NCBI RefSeq assembly: GCF_014207535.1
Contig: NZ_JACHGK010000007.1
Span: forward strand, 1 to 64,000
DNA: 64,000 bases
Direction: 5' to 3'
DNA from: Bacillus benzoevorans
Lineage (GTDB): Bacteria > Bacillota > Bacilli > Bacillales > Cytobacillaceae
Shown here one piece after another: positions 8,440 to 17,011 of this stretch. The position numbers and the translations under genes were made by a program. Numbering within the stretch: the stretch's first letter is position 1; every line of letters starts with the position of its first letter. Under the pieces are notes generated by a model that saw only the letters and a list, made by a program, of their open reading frames with translations, was not told where the DNA came from and did not search any database.

Positions 8440-8990
8440 ATATGATTAAAAAAATAGGAGTAGCCAAATAAATGACTACTTATAGAAAATTGGAGGTCAA
8501 GAGGTGAATCTTGACTAGGAGATATAAAATAATGACACTAGAATCTCGTTAAACTAGTGTAGGAAGGGAATACCCTTCATGAAATGTCATTACTGGAATG
8601 GCACTTTATGAAAATTACCCCTTTATATCTACCCTGATAAATAAATCTAATTTTTCGGAGAGAAAGTTTTCAGTCGGAATATTGAAAGTTGCATGTGTAT
8701 CCACTTTGATAAATACCGTCTAAATCGTAACATCTTCCCTAATAGACATTTAATTATCTTTCCTATTGCACACTTTCAAAACGTTGATACATCAAGGTTT
8801 TCAGGGCTTTTTACTGATAATTTTTGTCGTTTTCGAGCATTTTTTAATTTAAGATAAAATCCTTGTTTAATCAGATTCCACTTTTAACTGTATCCTTCCC
8901 TTAGAGGGAATTATAAAAAAATTCCAGTAAGGCGAAAACATAGTAAATTCAAGGGTTTTCACAACTCACTGGAACGCTGAGTTTTTATTG
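8440..8990 (+). ncRNA. Gene-free stretch with many hairpins, possible structured RNA
   Basis: From 8358 to 8984 no credible gene exists on either strand. Hairpins include 8459-8463 with 8476-8480, 8496-8502 with 8509-8515, 8535-8541 with 8554-8560 and 8563-8568 with 8573-8578. An 8-bp stem (8530-8537 with 8585-8592) could enclose the last two as an alternative fold. A 12-base palindrome lies at about 8779-8790, and TTCCAGT/ACTGGAA arms span about 8920-8976. On the plus strand a 6-bp stem (AACTCA/TGAGTT) followed by a T-run near 8985 may be a terminator. Strand and transcription are uncertain. Confidence 0.35.
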
Positions 8991-9497
8991 ATTATTTTTC
9001 TTCTTTTCATTGAATTTGATTTTTCTCAAACGTGCCTTTTCTTTCTTAATTTTTTCCTGACAAGAAGGACATTTAGTTTGACGTTGTTTAGTAGGTTCAA
9101 ATCTATCTCCACATTCATCACAACTTTTAGTACCTTTTGTATTCTCTTTAATATTAGAATATAGTACATCACCAAAAACATCCCATAATAACTTTTTACC
9201 GCCAATATTCGGCTTCTCACTATCGTAATAATGTTTTACTAATGTATTGACAATAAAATCGGCATCATCAATAATTTCCAACATTTCTTCCCTTATTAAT
9301 TTACTAACATATTCATAATTATCATGGTTATCATCTTTGTTAAAATAGAATCTTCTTTTATTCTTCCATTCTTCAAACTTGCTAATGATCTGCATAGGAA
9401 TAATTAATTCAAATTGTGCCTTAATCATTATTTCTTCTTCTGTTAGTCCTTCCTGTTGTTCTATATAATCTACAATTAATTTATCTAAACTATCCAT
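8985..9497 (-). CDS. Unknown protein with C-terminal zinc ribbon
   Basis: This 170-residue protein starts at ATG 9497, chosen because GGAGG lies 8 bases upstream; a longer in-frame form lacks that support. Residues 1-120 are helical and acidic. The C-terminus carries CDECGDRF, then CPSC about 14 residues later, a four-cysteine zinc ribbon, and ends in a strongly basic tail (KKEKARLRKIKFNEKKK). The same ribbon-plus-basic-tail ending occurs in the 411-residue protein just upstream, so both probably bind nucleic acid. No known family is recognised. Confidence 0.6.
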   Translation of the reverse strand: MDSLDKLIVDYIEQQEGLTEEEIMIKAQFELIIPMQIISKFEEWKNKRRFYFNKDDNHDNYEYVSKLIREEMLEIIDDADFIVNTLVKHYYDSEKPNIGGKKLLWDVFGDVLYSNIKENTKGTKSCDECGDRFEPTKQRQTKCPSCQEKIKKEKARLRKIKFNEKKKNNQ

Positions 9498-9554
9498 TTT
9501 TATATCCTCCACATCCACTGGGTATCCACCCATAGAAATTATACTTCTATTCGA

Positions 9555-10790
9555 TTACAACTTATTTCTTAATTTACGAACATTCCTATTAACTTGCTTT
9601 CTTCTCACTTCAATTCTACAATCATCACAGTATTTTGTTTTATTACTATTCTTGACGATCTTACAACCACATTCTGTACAATTACCGAATACAAGTTTGT
9701 TTCCACCCAGTAACTTCTCATATTCACCTTGTAAATCATTCACATTAATTAATAATCCATCAGAACAATCATTTTCAGCAAAGATTACCTTTATCTTATC
9801 ATGGGCTTCATTCTCCTGATAAAATACTTCTCCACCTATCATCCAAGCAAAATCATTTCTCATCCAACAATGTGCTACATGATCTATATTATTTTTAATA
9901 TATTCAAAGTTTATACTATCCCTAAAATGCATATTATCATCAATTAAATGAAATTCATCTTCTTTGTAATGATACCTAAATTTCTTATAGTTCTCTTTTT
10001 GTTCTACTGTCATATTTTCATAATAACTAGGTAGTTTAATTGTTGGCGGTTCTTCTTCACATTCTATGTACTCTTGCTCATATCTCCATAATGCAATGCT
10101 ACTTCTTCTTGTTGGATGTGCTAAATGTTTCTCATACTTATAGGAATCATACGGTATAAATAATTCCCCATATTGACTATCAACTTTTATCATTTTTTCA
10201 AGTATTCTTTTTCTATTTTCGGTTCTTCTATTATACCGATAGATGAAACCCTCTTTAATTAAATACCCATAAAAAGTATACATTAATTTCCTACTATTAG
10301 CATTTAGTCCAATTTCATTTGTTATTTGATTCATTGTTGCCCTGAATGGCTTATTCCCATTTGCTTTCCACATACACAGTATTACAAATGCAATCCTTCT
10401 TGTTGTACTGTCCACCATATTGTTAATTATATTTAGTTCATTTTCAGTTATCCTAATTTCATGGCATATTTTCATGTGTTGCTTTTTCGATCCCCTTACA
10501 GCACCATCAATCATCTTCTCAAAGTATTCTCTTAAATCCCAATTATGTATCTTATCTAATACTGTAAAACCTGTTATGTTCGCCTTAATACCTTCATCAT
10601 CTAACCCTTCAATATGTCTGTAATATTTTGCTAATAAATATATATCCTTGAACAAATGATTAGTAATAGGCTTTCCATTTTCAATTACTAGTTTAGCATA
10701 TTCCACTTCATCCCAAATATATTGTTTACTTGTTCCGTTCCAGTTTTCTTCGTATGTATTTTTGATATTCTCTATAAACTTACTTGTCAA
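9555..10790 (-). CDS. Unknown protein, winged-helix-like core and C-terminal zinc ribbon
   Basis: This 411-residue protein probably starts at TTG 10790, seven bases after AAGGAGG; no nearby ATG has such a site. Residues 135-200 contain helices around TTRRIAFVILCMWKANG and a MNQITNEIGLNANSRK section that looks like a winged helix of replication-initiation proteins. The C-terminus has CTECGCKI and CDDC spaced as a zinc ribbon, followed by a basic tail. The role is plausibly replication or regulation of the element. The order, a long gene followed by a shorter one with the same ending, suggests partial duplication. Confidence 0.6.
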   Translation of the reverse strand: MTSKFIENIKNTYEENWNGTSKQYIWDEVEYAKLVIENGKPITNHLFKDIYLLAKYYRHIEGLDDEGIKANITGFTVLDKIHNWDLREYFEKMIDGAVRGSKKQHMKICHEIRITENELNIINNMVDSTTRRIAFVILCMWKANGNKPFRATMNQITNEIGLNANSRKLMYTFYGYLIKEGFIYRYNRRTENRKRILEKMIKVDSQYGELFIPYDSYKYEKHLAHPTRRSSIALWRYEQEYIECEEEPPTIKLPSYYENMTVEQKENYKKFRYHYKEDEFHLIDDNMHFRDSINFEYIKNNIDHVAHCWMRNDFAWMIGGEVFYQENEAHDKIKVIFAENDCSDGLLINVNDLQGEYEKLLGGNKLVFGNCTECGCKIVKNSNKTKYCDDCRIEVRRKQVNRNVRKLRNKL

Positions 10791-10830
10791 CTGATTACCT
10801 CCTTAGATTTTATACGAACACTTTTTAAAT

Positions 10831-10989
10831 TTACTGTTCACGTCTTATTGTATCGATTATTTTTATTTTGGCAAATTGTATTTTTTCAGAATCAATCATT
10901 TTCTCTTGACTTTTTGTTTTTCTACTAAAGTATCGCTCAGATTTTTCTTCCCAATCAGCCCTCTCCCCTTTCTTATTTTTGCTCTCCAA
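10831..10989 (-). CDS. Possible small charged protein, 52 residues
   Basis: A reading frame from TTG 10989 to TAA 10831 has AAGGA 10 bases upstream. The product is very charged and helical (KKGERADWEEKSERYFSRKT in the first half, IIDTIRREQ at the end). It ends 40 bases before the 411-residue gene, in the same direction. The start is non-standard and the frame is short, so it may be a leader with no protein function. Confidence 0.35.
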   Translation of the reverse strand: MESKNKKGERADWEEKSERYFSRKTKSQEKMIDSEKIQFAKIKIIDTIRREQ

Positions 10990-11104
10990 AACACATTTAT
11001 CCTTAGTCCCCTAGACCTGATAGTCTCACAGTCCCCCAGTATATATGGTAGGGGATAGGTTTCTAACTTTATTATGGTATAGTGTTATTCTTGTAGTTTA
11101 GTGA

Positions 11105-11790
11105 AATAAAAAAACCCACTATATAAGTGAGTTATGATTTGACCATTCTGTTTTTTATTTATATTTTAATAGTGGAACACCCTACGCACTATCGTTTGTT
11201 CGCTGTCCCCGCTACGGGGCTACGTCCTCCAACAACTTACTAATTATTATTTCCAATTAATTTTATTCTAATTTTTCCAACTTATTTGATTCATTTCACT
11301 TGACTTTATGTTTTTCGCCCTTTAACTTTTTTTGATTCTATGGACAACGGCTTTTGGCATAGTTGTTGCCTACGTTCAAGATTAAAAAAATAATCAAGAA
11401 CATAGACAAGCGACTTATACTTTTCCGTCATCTTATGGAATCCGTATTCCGTATATCCCTATTTGTCGAGGATTATTCATCCTAACATTCTACTGCAACA
11501 GATAGCCCTAGCAGGTTCAAATACGCCCAAAGTTGGACTCATTCTACTTGTGAATGTCTTGCAGGTATATCTACCTCTATCCTTCCACTCCTGACCGATT
11601 ATGTGCGTCAACCACATTCAGATACTAGCATAAATAGGGAAATGCCTTCTGTATCCTATACCCATTTTATAGCAACGGCTGGGTCATTACCTTTCCAGTT
11701 TTAGTTATAGTCATGTTATTGGGCAACCATGACTGAAACACCCTAAAAAAGACAATAGGAAACTAGACCACTTGACCATAATTTTTTTTC
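11105..11790 (-). ncRNA. Candidate large structured RNA of about 680 bases
   Basis: There is no plausible coding frame here. GC is 40% by hand count over 11401-11760, against about 25% over 11221-11340. On the minus strand a TATAAT lies at 11793-11798, and an intrinsic terminator (8-bp stem 11113-11120 with 11126-11133, one G-U pair, then a T-run) closes the unit. Internal stems include 11709-11715/11728-11734, 11563-11567/11572-11576, 11536-11558, 11469-11473/11479-11483, 11437-11441/11446-11450, 11207-11211/11215-11219 and a 13-pair stem 11370-11384/11391-11405 interrupted by one TT/TT internal loop. Size, phage setting and GC contrast recall the GOLLD and ROOL large ornate RNAs, but I cannot test membership. 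The -35 is weak. Confidence 0.55.
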
Positions 11791-11854
11791 AAATTATAAT
11801 AGTAGTTGAATAGGATGTTTCTTATTCAGTTTTTAGTTTTTAGTTTTAATCGAA

Positions 11855-11898
11855 TGTAAAAACTTATCAGGGTTGAGTGACTGCGAATCACTTAGCCC
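11855..11898 (-). terminator. Terminator after the integrase operon
   Basis: An imperfect hairpin of nine or more pairs lies at about 11868-11898 with a GTGA...TCAC core and GGG/CCC base. It is followed on the minus strand by GTTTTTAC. It lies 30 bases after the 74-residue gene and separates the integrase unit from the downstream structured stretch. Confidence 0.6.
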
Positions 11899-11929
11899 CA
11901 TTTCTTTTTTAGATTGTCATTATGCTAAT

Positions 11930-12154
11930 CTAAACTAACTCTTTATAACGCTTCCTAATTTCACGTTTTTTCCGAATTAGAAAAGTTTGAATATCCAATA
12001 AAGCAGTTAGTTTGCCATATGCTTTATACATTTCATTCTTATTCTCAGGATTGACAGAGTTAAATTTCTTCTCGTATTCTGCCTTTTTTACGTTCAAATC
12101 CTCAATTAATTCCTCTAATAAATACAATTCGGAATCTCTAATTTCTGTATTCAT
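11930..12154 (-). CDS. Small helical protein beside the integrase
   Basis: This 74-residue, highly charged, fully helical protein ends in a basic stretch (RKKREIRKRYKELV). Start ATG 12154 has GGGGG 8 bases upstream. An alternative ATG at 12172 overlaps the integrase stop by 4 bases and would give 80 residues, implying translational coupling. By position and size it could be an excisionase or recombination-directionality factor, but there is no clear helix-turn-helix and the family is not recognised. Confidence 0.55.
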   Translation of the reverse strand: MNTEIRDSELYLLEELIEDLNVKKAEYEKKFNSVNPENKNEMYKAYGKLTALLDIQTFLIRKKREIRKRYKELV

Positions 12155-12168
12155 TTCAATTCCCCCAC

Positions 12169-13161
12169 TCATTCAAGAAATTCTTTCAGATTTTTTGCTA
12201 CATCTTCCATATCCATGTATAAATATTTCGTTGTAACGCTTAAATCGCTATGTCCGAGGGCTTTACTAATCAAAGGTAATCCAGCACCCTTGTCTAATAA
12301 ATTTTTGGCAAATCCCCGTCTAAGGGCGTGAGGATTGATATTCTTAATCCCATACTCTTTACTGTAGTGATTTAATCTCTTTTGGATATTGTTATGAGTT
12401 GGAGAATTAGAAACTGGATCGCCATATTTTGTAATGAACAAATGAGAATTAAATTTTCGGTAATTATCCCTGATGATGTTATTTTGATGAATTAATATTT
12501 TTAACAGTTTTGAAGTCATTTCATCAAAGGGTAATTTTATCCCCTGATGATTTTTCATTATTTCTCCATCTAAAATAAGGACATTATTTTCAAAATCAAT
12601 ATGGTGTTCTTCCAGTTGAGATAACGTGTTAATCCTAACACCTGTCTTATACATAATTAGAACCGCCACAGCATCCCTTAATTCAACGAAATTGTTTAAG
12701 TCAAGCAAAGATAAGAGAAGGTTTACTTCATGGTCTGTAGCACCTTCCTTCACCTTTTGGTCAACTTTTACATTTAATGTTTTCCAAAATTTCGATTGAT
12801 ACCATCCATTGTCAAAGCAACGTGAAAGAAACGCTTTCAGACACTTTAACCTTGTCAATTTTGTTTGATTAGATACATTCATCCCATCCAACCACTTATA
12901 AATTAATTCGGTTGAAATATCAGTCAAATTAACTGCACCCATTTTTTCTTTAAAATCATTCACATAATAGTTATAGTCATGAATGGTTCTAGGTCTGTTC
13001 CCACTCACTTCCATTTGACGAATAATAATTTCAAGTGCCTTCTCAACGGTCAAAGAGTCGGTCTTAGTTCGTTTTGACTTTGTATTTATTTCTTCTGATT
13101 GTTGATTTAAAACACTATTAACATCAAACTTAATATCAAGTAATCCCTTACTTTTCGTCAA
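12169..13161 (-). CDS. int: Tyrosine recombinase (integrase)
   Basis: This enzyme integrates and excises the element at the tRNA-Arg gene. The N-terminal SAM-like arm and core-binding domain cover about residues 40-130, then the catalytic domain follows. Catalytic residues visible are Arg in TGVRINTL, the HALRRGFA box, the LGHSDLSVTTKYLY box and its final Tyr, with a Lys in the strand pair before them. TTG 13161 is preferred because GTGGAGGTG lies 11 bases upstream and overlaps the longer ATG-led frame from 13188. Length, about 330 residues, is normal for phage integrases. Confidence 0.9.
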   Translation of the reverse strand: MTKSKGLLDIKFDVNSVLNQQSEEINTKSKRTKTDSLTVEKALEIIIRQMEVSGNRPRTIHDYNYYVNDFKEKMGAVNLTDISTELIYKWLDGMNVSNQTKLTRLKCLKAFLSRCFDNGWYQSKFWKTLNVKVDQKVKEGATDHEVNLLLSLLDLNNFVELRDAVAVLIMYKTGVRINTLSQLEEHHIDFENNVLILDGEIMKNHQGIKLPFDEMTSKLLKILIHQNNIIRDNYRKFNSHLFITKYGDPVSNSPTHNNIQKRLNHYSKEYGIKNINPHALRRGFAKNLLDKGAGLPLISKALGHSDLSVTTKYLYMDMEDVAKNLKEFLE

Positions 13162-13302
13162 AACAAAAAACACCTCCACTACAATCAATGATTAATCAAG
13201 TAACGGTTTAGACCGTACATTGACCGATTCATTAAATGTAATGAAGGTGTTAGTTTAATCCTTATATATCTAAGAATTTCAGTATGTAGTTGGTGTTCAA
13301 AA
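13162..13302. promoter_or_regulatory. Integrase promoter and attachment region
   Basis: Between the integrase and the tRNA lies a perfect dyad, ACGGT-TTAG-ACCGT (13203-13216), with a further GACCGA at 13222. Such repeats beside an integrase often bind integrase arms, an excisionase or a repressor. The core of the attachment site should be the tRNA 3' end starting at about 13303; its partner copy is outside the window. Confidence 0.45.
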
Positions 13303-13379
<77 letters not shown>

Positions 13380-13514
13380 ATACACTTTTCTGTCCTATTT
13401 CAAAGACATTTCTTATTATAGATAGAAATAAAGGAAAAGTCAACACTATTTGCTTAAAAACAAATGAAAGGAGGAAGACTTACATTCCTCCAATATTTTA
13501 CTGTGCTGCTGAAA

Positions 13515-14033
13515 TCAATCTCCGTTAGAAGAAAAAGTCTGTTCTAAAGTGATGATTTCTCCTTTATCATAATCATATACTTTTAACTTGTATTCATTCT
13601 CCAGTATTTCTAAAATGACATACGTTCGCTCTCGTCTGCCTCGTGGGAGACGAATGCTCCCCGGGTTTATAAAAAGGGTATCATAAACCATTTCTGCGCC
13701 CAGATAGTGCGTATGACCGAAACAAACGATATCAGCACCACTTTCACGGGCTTTATACGATAATTTCATCATGCCGCTTTTCACAGAGTAACGATGTCCA
13801 TGAGTAATCAGGATTTTTCGGTTCCCTGCCTCCTGAAGCAATTCTGCAGAATGCCGCCCGTCTCCGTCACAATTCCCACGAACTACGGCATAGTTGATAA
13901 GTGCCGGATGGTCTGCCGACAGCTCAGAATCACCGCAATGGATAAATAACTCTACTTCCTCTCCGTGCCTTTCCCTCAATTGTTCCAGCTCCGACGTCAA
14001 TCCATGACTATCACTAACAACCAGGACCTTCAT
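13515..14033 (-). CDS. ysnB: YfcE-type metallophosphodiesterase
   Basis: This 172-residue protein has the compact calcineurin-like phosphoesterase pattern: SDSHG near residue 8, HCGDSE near 32, VRGNCD near 50, THGHRY near 76 and CFGHTH near 100, which together bind two metal ions. It is the MJ0936/YfcE group, acting on small phosphodiesters in vitro. It follows the rdgB homologue by 3 bases in the same direction, as in B. subtilis, and is the last chromosomal gene before the tRNA. Confidence 0.9.
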   Translation of the reverse strand: MKVLVVSDSHGLTSELEQLRERHGEEVELFIHCGDSELSADHPALINYAVVRGNCDGDGRHSAELLQEAGNRKILITHGHRYSVKSGMMKLSYKARESGADIVCFGHTHYLGAEMVYDTLFINPGSIRLPRGRRERTYVILEILENEYKLKVYDYDKGEIITLEQTFSSNGD

Positions 14034-14036
14034 GCA

Positions 14037-14639
14037 TTAATTCTCCCTCGAAAACACCACAGTCAGATGATCTTCGAGTTTTCGCAGCGCCTTGGCACGA
14101 TGGCTGATTTCATTTTTTTCCTGCGGAGTGATTTCAGCCATCGTTTTCCCTCGCTCTGGTAAATAAAAGAGAGGATCATAGCCAAAACCGTTTATTCCTC
14201 TTCTATCAGAAATCATGACCCCTTCACAAGTCCCATTTACGATAATCGTCCTTTTACCCGGAACTGCAAATGCCAGTGCACAATAGTACCTGGCTGTTCG
14301 CTTGACCTCAGGCACATCCTTCAATTCTCCGAGTAATTTATCATTATTTGCTTCATCATCTTTATTCTCCCCTGCATATCGTGCTGAGAATATACCCGGG
14401 CGGCCTTCAAGAGCATCTACCATAATTCCGGAATCATCTGCTATCGCCATTTCTCCTAATTGTTTGCAAACCGTTTCCGCCTTCAAAATCGCATTTTCCT
14501 CAAATGTCTTCCCTGTTTCTTCAATCTCAGCAAATTCAGGAAAATCAAGCAGCGTTTTCACTTCTACATTGTAAGGTTCAAACATTTTCACAAATTCTCT
14601 TGCCTTACCCGGATTTTTCGTTGCGATAATTACCTTCAA
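14037..14639 (-). CDS. rdgB: XTP/dITP pyrophosphatase (RdgB/HAM1)
   Basis: This enzyme hydrolyses inosine and xanthosine triphosphates and keeps deaminated bases out of DNA. Family marks are [11 protein letters not shown] at the start, the E-x-G-x-T-FEENA segment, IADDSG near residue 68 and a C-terminal FGYDPLF with [15 protein letters not shown] 14639 is chosen because GGGGG lies 8 bases upstream and alignment with the B. subtilis YsnA start fits; a longer TTG start is possible. Length, 200 residues, is normal. In B. subtilis rph precedes it; here gerM and a terminator do. Confidence 0.92.
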   Translation of the reverse strand: MKVIIATKNPGKAREFVKMFEPYNVEVKTLLDFPEFAEIEETGKTFEENAILKAETVCKQLGEMAIADDSGIMVDALEGRPGIFSARYAGENKDDEANNDKLLGELKDVPEVKRTARYYCALAFAVPGKRTIIVNGTCEGVMISDRRGINGFGYDPLFYLPERGKTMAEITPQEKNEISHRAKALRKLEDHLTVVFSREN

Positions 14640-14659
14640 TACAGTTACCCCCAAAAAAG

Positions 14660-14690
14660 AATAAGAGTGACCATTACGCCACCCTTTTCA
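14660..14690 (-). terminator. Terminator between gerM and rdgB
   Basis: On the minus strand a GGGTGG/TCACTC stem with G-U pairs (14679-14684 with 14665-14670) is followed by TTATTCTTTTTT. It would end the gerM message 30 to 60 bases after its stop codon, so rdgB may need its own promoter, which I cannot point to. Confidence 0.55.
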
Positions 14691-14722
14691 TCATCATAAT
14701 ATAGTATAGCAAAAATGAAGCT

Positions 14723-15799
14723 TTAGAAACTACCTGTATTCACATATTCCGGGCGGGTAACGGGTTCTGTCAGTTTTTTCCCTTCTTCATTAACCAGCTC
14801 TGTTTTTCCATTAACGGTAATGGAGACACTTTCTATTCCTGATTGTTCCGTAAGTGAGAGTACAAGAGACTGAAGTACATTTTTCGAAATCACTTTTTCA
14901 TCAAAGCTTCCGTAAATCTCTTCATTAAAATTAAGCGTCACGTTTCCGTTCTGAAACTTAGGTTTGTCAATTAATTTCGCATCCGGACTGAATTCATTTA
15001 AGAGATTTGAGTTAGCACTCGGACCTTTGACTAATTCTTGTACAGCAGCAGTGATATTATTATTAATCATATTGCTTACCCTTTTGGTCACTGGGACAAA
15101 ATAATAGCCGCCCTTTTCTCCGCTAAGGAAATACACGGTAACTGGTCTTGTATTTGTAATATCGCCGGAATTAGAAATATCCAGATTAATTCCGTCTTTT
15201 CTCGTTAATTCGTCGCCAATCGGTGTTCCATTTACCGGCATCTCTTCAAGCGGATGTCCATTCATTTGCAGCTTTACTTTCTCAATCGAGTCAAATTGGG
15301 TTAACGTCCATGTGACGGATTGAAGAATCTTCAATTCATCTTCAGGCTGATAGTTTTTAAATTCATTGGAAAAATCAACGGTCGCCACTTTATCCTTCAC
15401 ATTTACTGTTAGTTTTGTATCTGCCGGCAGGACCGCTTTGAACCCGTTCGGCAGCATATCCGTCACTTTACCATTGTCCACTAAGTATTCCAGCGCTTGT
15501 TTCGCCACTGATTCTGTTTTCGGCAAATTCAACGTTTGCGGTACAACTAAACCATTTTTATCAATCAAATACAATTCCGTTTTGATTGTCTCTTCCGCAA
15601 CTGCATCCTTCTCACTATTCGTTGATTTTGGCTCGGCGTTCTTTGCAGCAGGCTCCTGTTCCCCGTTTGTCATCGTCACTTCTTTTGGCGGATCAATTTC
15701 TTTTTTCTTTTCTCCCCCTAAAAGACCGCAGCCGCCCAAAAAAACAGCTGATATAATCGCAGCAGACACTAATATCTTTTTATATTTAGATTTAGACAT
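14723..15799 (-). CDS. gerM: Germination/sporulation lipoprotein GerM
   Basis: This is a 358-residue lipoprotein of the sporulating cell, required for normal engulfment and germination. The signal peptide ends in LGGCG, a lipobox at residues 21-25. Two GerMN domains follow: about residues 75-195 and 215-345, both with the KxAL..L and WTL/LVLSL helix and strand order of the family. The linker after the lipobox is acidic and low in complexity. It follows racE in the same direction after an unusual structured gap. Confidence 0.92.
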   Translation of the reverse strand: MSKSKYKKILVSAAIISAVFLGGCGLLGGEKKKEIDPPKEVTMTNGEQEPAAKNAEPKSTNSEKDAVAEETIKTELYLIDKNGLVVPQTLNLPKTESVAKQALEYLVDNGKVTDMLPNGFKAVLPADTKLTVNVKDKVATVDFSNEFKNYQPEDELKILQSVTWTLTQFDSIEKVKLQMNGHPLEEMPVNGTPIGDELTRKDGINLDISNSGDITNTRPVTVYFLSGEKGGYYFVPVTKRVSNMINNNITAAVQELVKGPSANSNLLNEFSPDAKLIDKPKFQNGNVTLNFNEEIYGSFDEKVISKNVLQSLVLSLTEQSGIESVSITVNGKTELVNEEGKKLTEPVTRPEYVNTGSF

Positions 15800-15854
15800 T
15801 ACAATCCCTCCAAAGACAGTTTGTACTACATGTATACGGACCTGCCTAAAAAAT

Positions 15855-15965
15855 TAGACCGTCTTTGCAGAGAAAAAAATAGGCGATAAAGACTCTACCC
15901 CAAAGCAAAGAGGGACCCGCCCCTCTATACTGCTGCTGTACCAGGTATAGTGACTTGGGGTTAGA
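15855..15965 (-). promoter_or_regulatory. Three-way-junction structure between racE and gerM
   Basis: An outer stem, ACCCCAA/TTGGGGT (15897-15903 with 15955-15961), encloses two hairpins: 15909-15914 with 15921-15926 and 15925-15930 with 15945-15950, which share two bases. On the minus strand a T-run follows about 20 bases later. It might be the racE terminator, a gerM leader or a small RNA. It does not match the purine, TPP, fluoride or T-box consensus as I know them. Confidence 0.5.
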
Positions 15966-15970
15966 TCCCT

Positions 15971-16777
15971 TTAAAAAGTACCCAATTTAATTGTTGATAC
16001 ATTGGTAATTGGTTTTTCAAGCCATTCAGAGGCAATTTTTGTAAACATCCCTTTTGAACCAGTTGTAAAAAAGGCGTGTTCAGGCTCGCCGTTTTCCTTA
16101 TTTAACATACGGTTATGCTGCAGGATTGTGCTTACTTCACTTGCCGTTTCTTCGCCTGAGCTGATTACTTTGACATAATGCCCCATTACATTCTGAATTA
16201 ATGGCTGCAGCAGCGGGTAATGGGTGCACCCCAAAATAAGCGTGTCAAGACCTTTATTTTTTAATGGTCTTAGTGTCTCTGCTACTATTTTTTTTGCTAA
16301 AGGGCTGCTGTATTCACCGCTCTCTACAAGCGGAACAAATTTAGGACATGCCAGTGAAATAGAATATACATTCTTATCCAATTGAGTCAGGGCTCTTTCA
16401 TATGCCACACTTCGCACCGTACCTATCGTTCCGATAATGCCGATCCTCTTATTCCTGGTTACTTTAATCGCAGCCCGTGCACCCGGGTGAATTACACCCA
16501 GAACAGGAATAGAAAGCTCGCTTCTAATTTCATTTAGTGCAACCGCAGTTGCTGTGTTGCAGGCAATAACAAGCATTTTAATCTCTTTTTCCAATAAAAA
16601 ACGCGTCATCTGCCAAGTAAACACTTTGACTTCTTCAGCAGGTCTCGGACCGTAAGGGCAGCGCGCCGTATCCCCTACATAGATAATTTGTTCATTCGGT
16701 AATTGACGCATTATTTCTTTAGCTACGGTCAAACCGCCTACTCCGGAATCTATTACTCCAATTGGTCGTTTCAACAT
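15971..16777 (-). CDS. racE: Glutamate racemase
   Basis: This enzyme makes D-glutamate for peptidoglycan. DSGVGG near residue 10, the first catalytic cysteine in ACNTA near 73, and the second in GCTHYP near 184 are present. ATG 16777 is chosen for its GAGGCGG site; a longer ATG start has no ribosome site and adds nine residues not seen in relatives. Length, 268 residues, is normal. The ysmB-type MarR gene that lies near it in B. subtilis is not present here. Confidence 0.95.
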   Translation of the reverse strand: MLKRPIGVIDSGVGGLTVAKEIMRQLPNEQIIYVGDTARCPYGPRPAEEVKVFTWQMTRFLLEKEIKMLVIACNTATAVALNEIRSELSIPVLGVIHPGARAAIKVTRNKRIGIIGTIGTVRSVAYERALTQLDKNVYSISLACPKFVPLVESGEYSSPLAKKIVAETLRPLKNKGLDTLILGCTHYPLLQPLIQNVMGHYVKVISSGEETASEVSTILQHNRMLNKENGEPEHAFFTTGSKGMFTKIASEWLEKPITNVSTIKLGTF

Positions 16778-16924
16778 ATCCGCCTCATTTTTATCGTATA
16801 TCATGATGTAATCTCGTCATATTCGTTAGTAATTTTTTTCTCATTATCCTATTTTCTATCTTTTATATATAAAATTCAAGAATTAATTCCATTAAGAATA
16901 TGCTGCAAATAAATTTTTTAGACA

Positions 16925-16962
16925 GCAAAAAAAGCAGTCCTTTTAACGGATTGCTTTTTCTT
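16925..16962. terminator. Bidirectional hairpin upstream of racE
   Basis: A 12-bp perfect stem (16929-16940 with 16948-16959) has A-runs and T-runs on opposite sides, so it could stop transcription from either direction. The gap 16778-17013 holds no other gene. Confidence 0.7.
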
Positions 16963-17011
16963 ATATGATGAACTCATACAATGGATATAGAATCATATAA
17001 TGGAATATAAG

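Noticed and set aside
8496..8620. Group I intron or hammerhead ribozyme in the hairpin cluster
   Set aside because: GACTAGGAGATATA recalls the group I P7 region, but matching P, Q and S elements and a split flanking gene are absent; no CTGATGA...GAAA hammerhead core is present.
9026..9220. 64-residue minus-strand frame
   Set aside because: It lies in another frame inside the zinc-ribbon protein gene, which has a ribosome site and a recognisable domain.
10420..11058. Three plus-strand frames of 60-68 residues
   Set aside because: They are shadows of the 411-residue gene and its leader, with hydrophobic low-complexity products and no ribosome sites.
11105..11790. Group II intron or small protein gene in the large gene-free unit
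   Set aside because: No domain V-like hairpin with its catalytic triad, no GTGYG start and no intron protein; the longest internal frame, about 46 residues, has no ribosome site.
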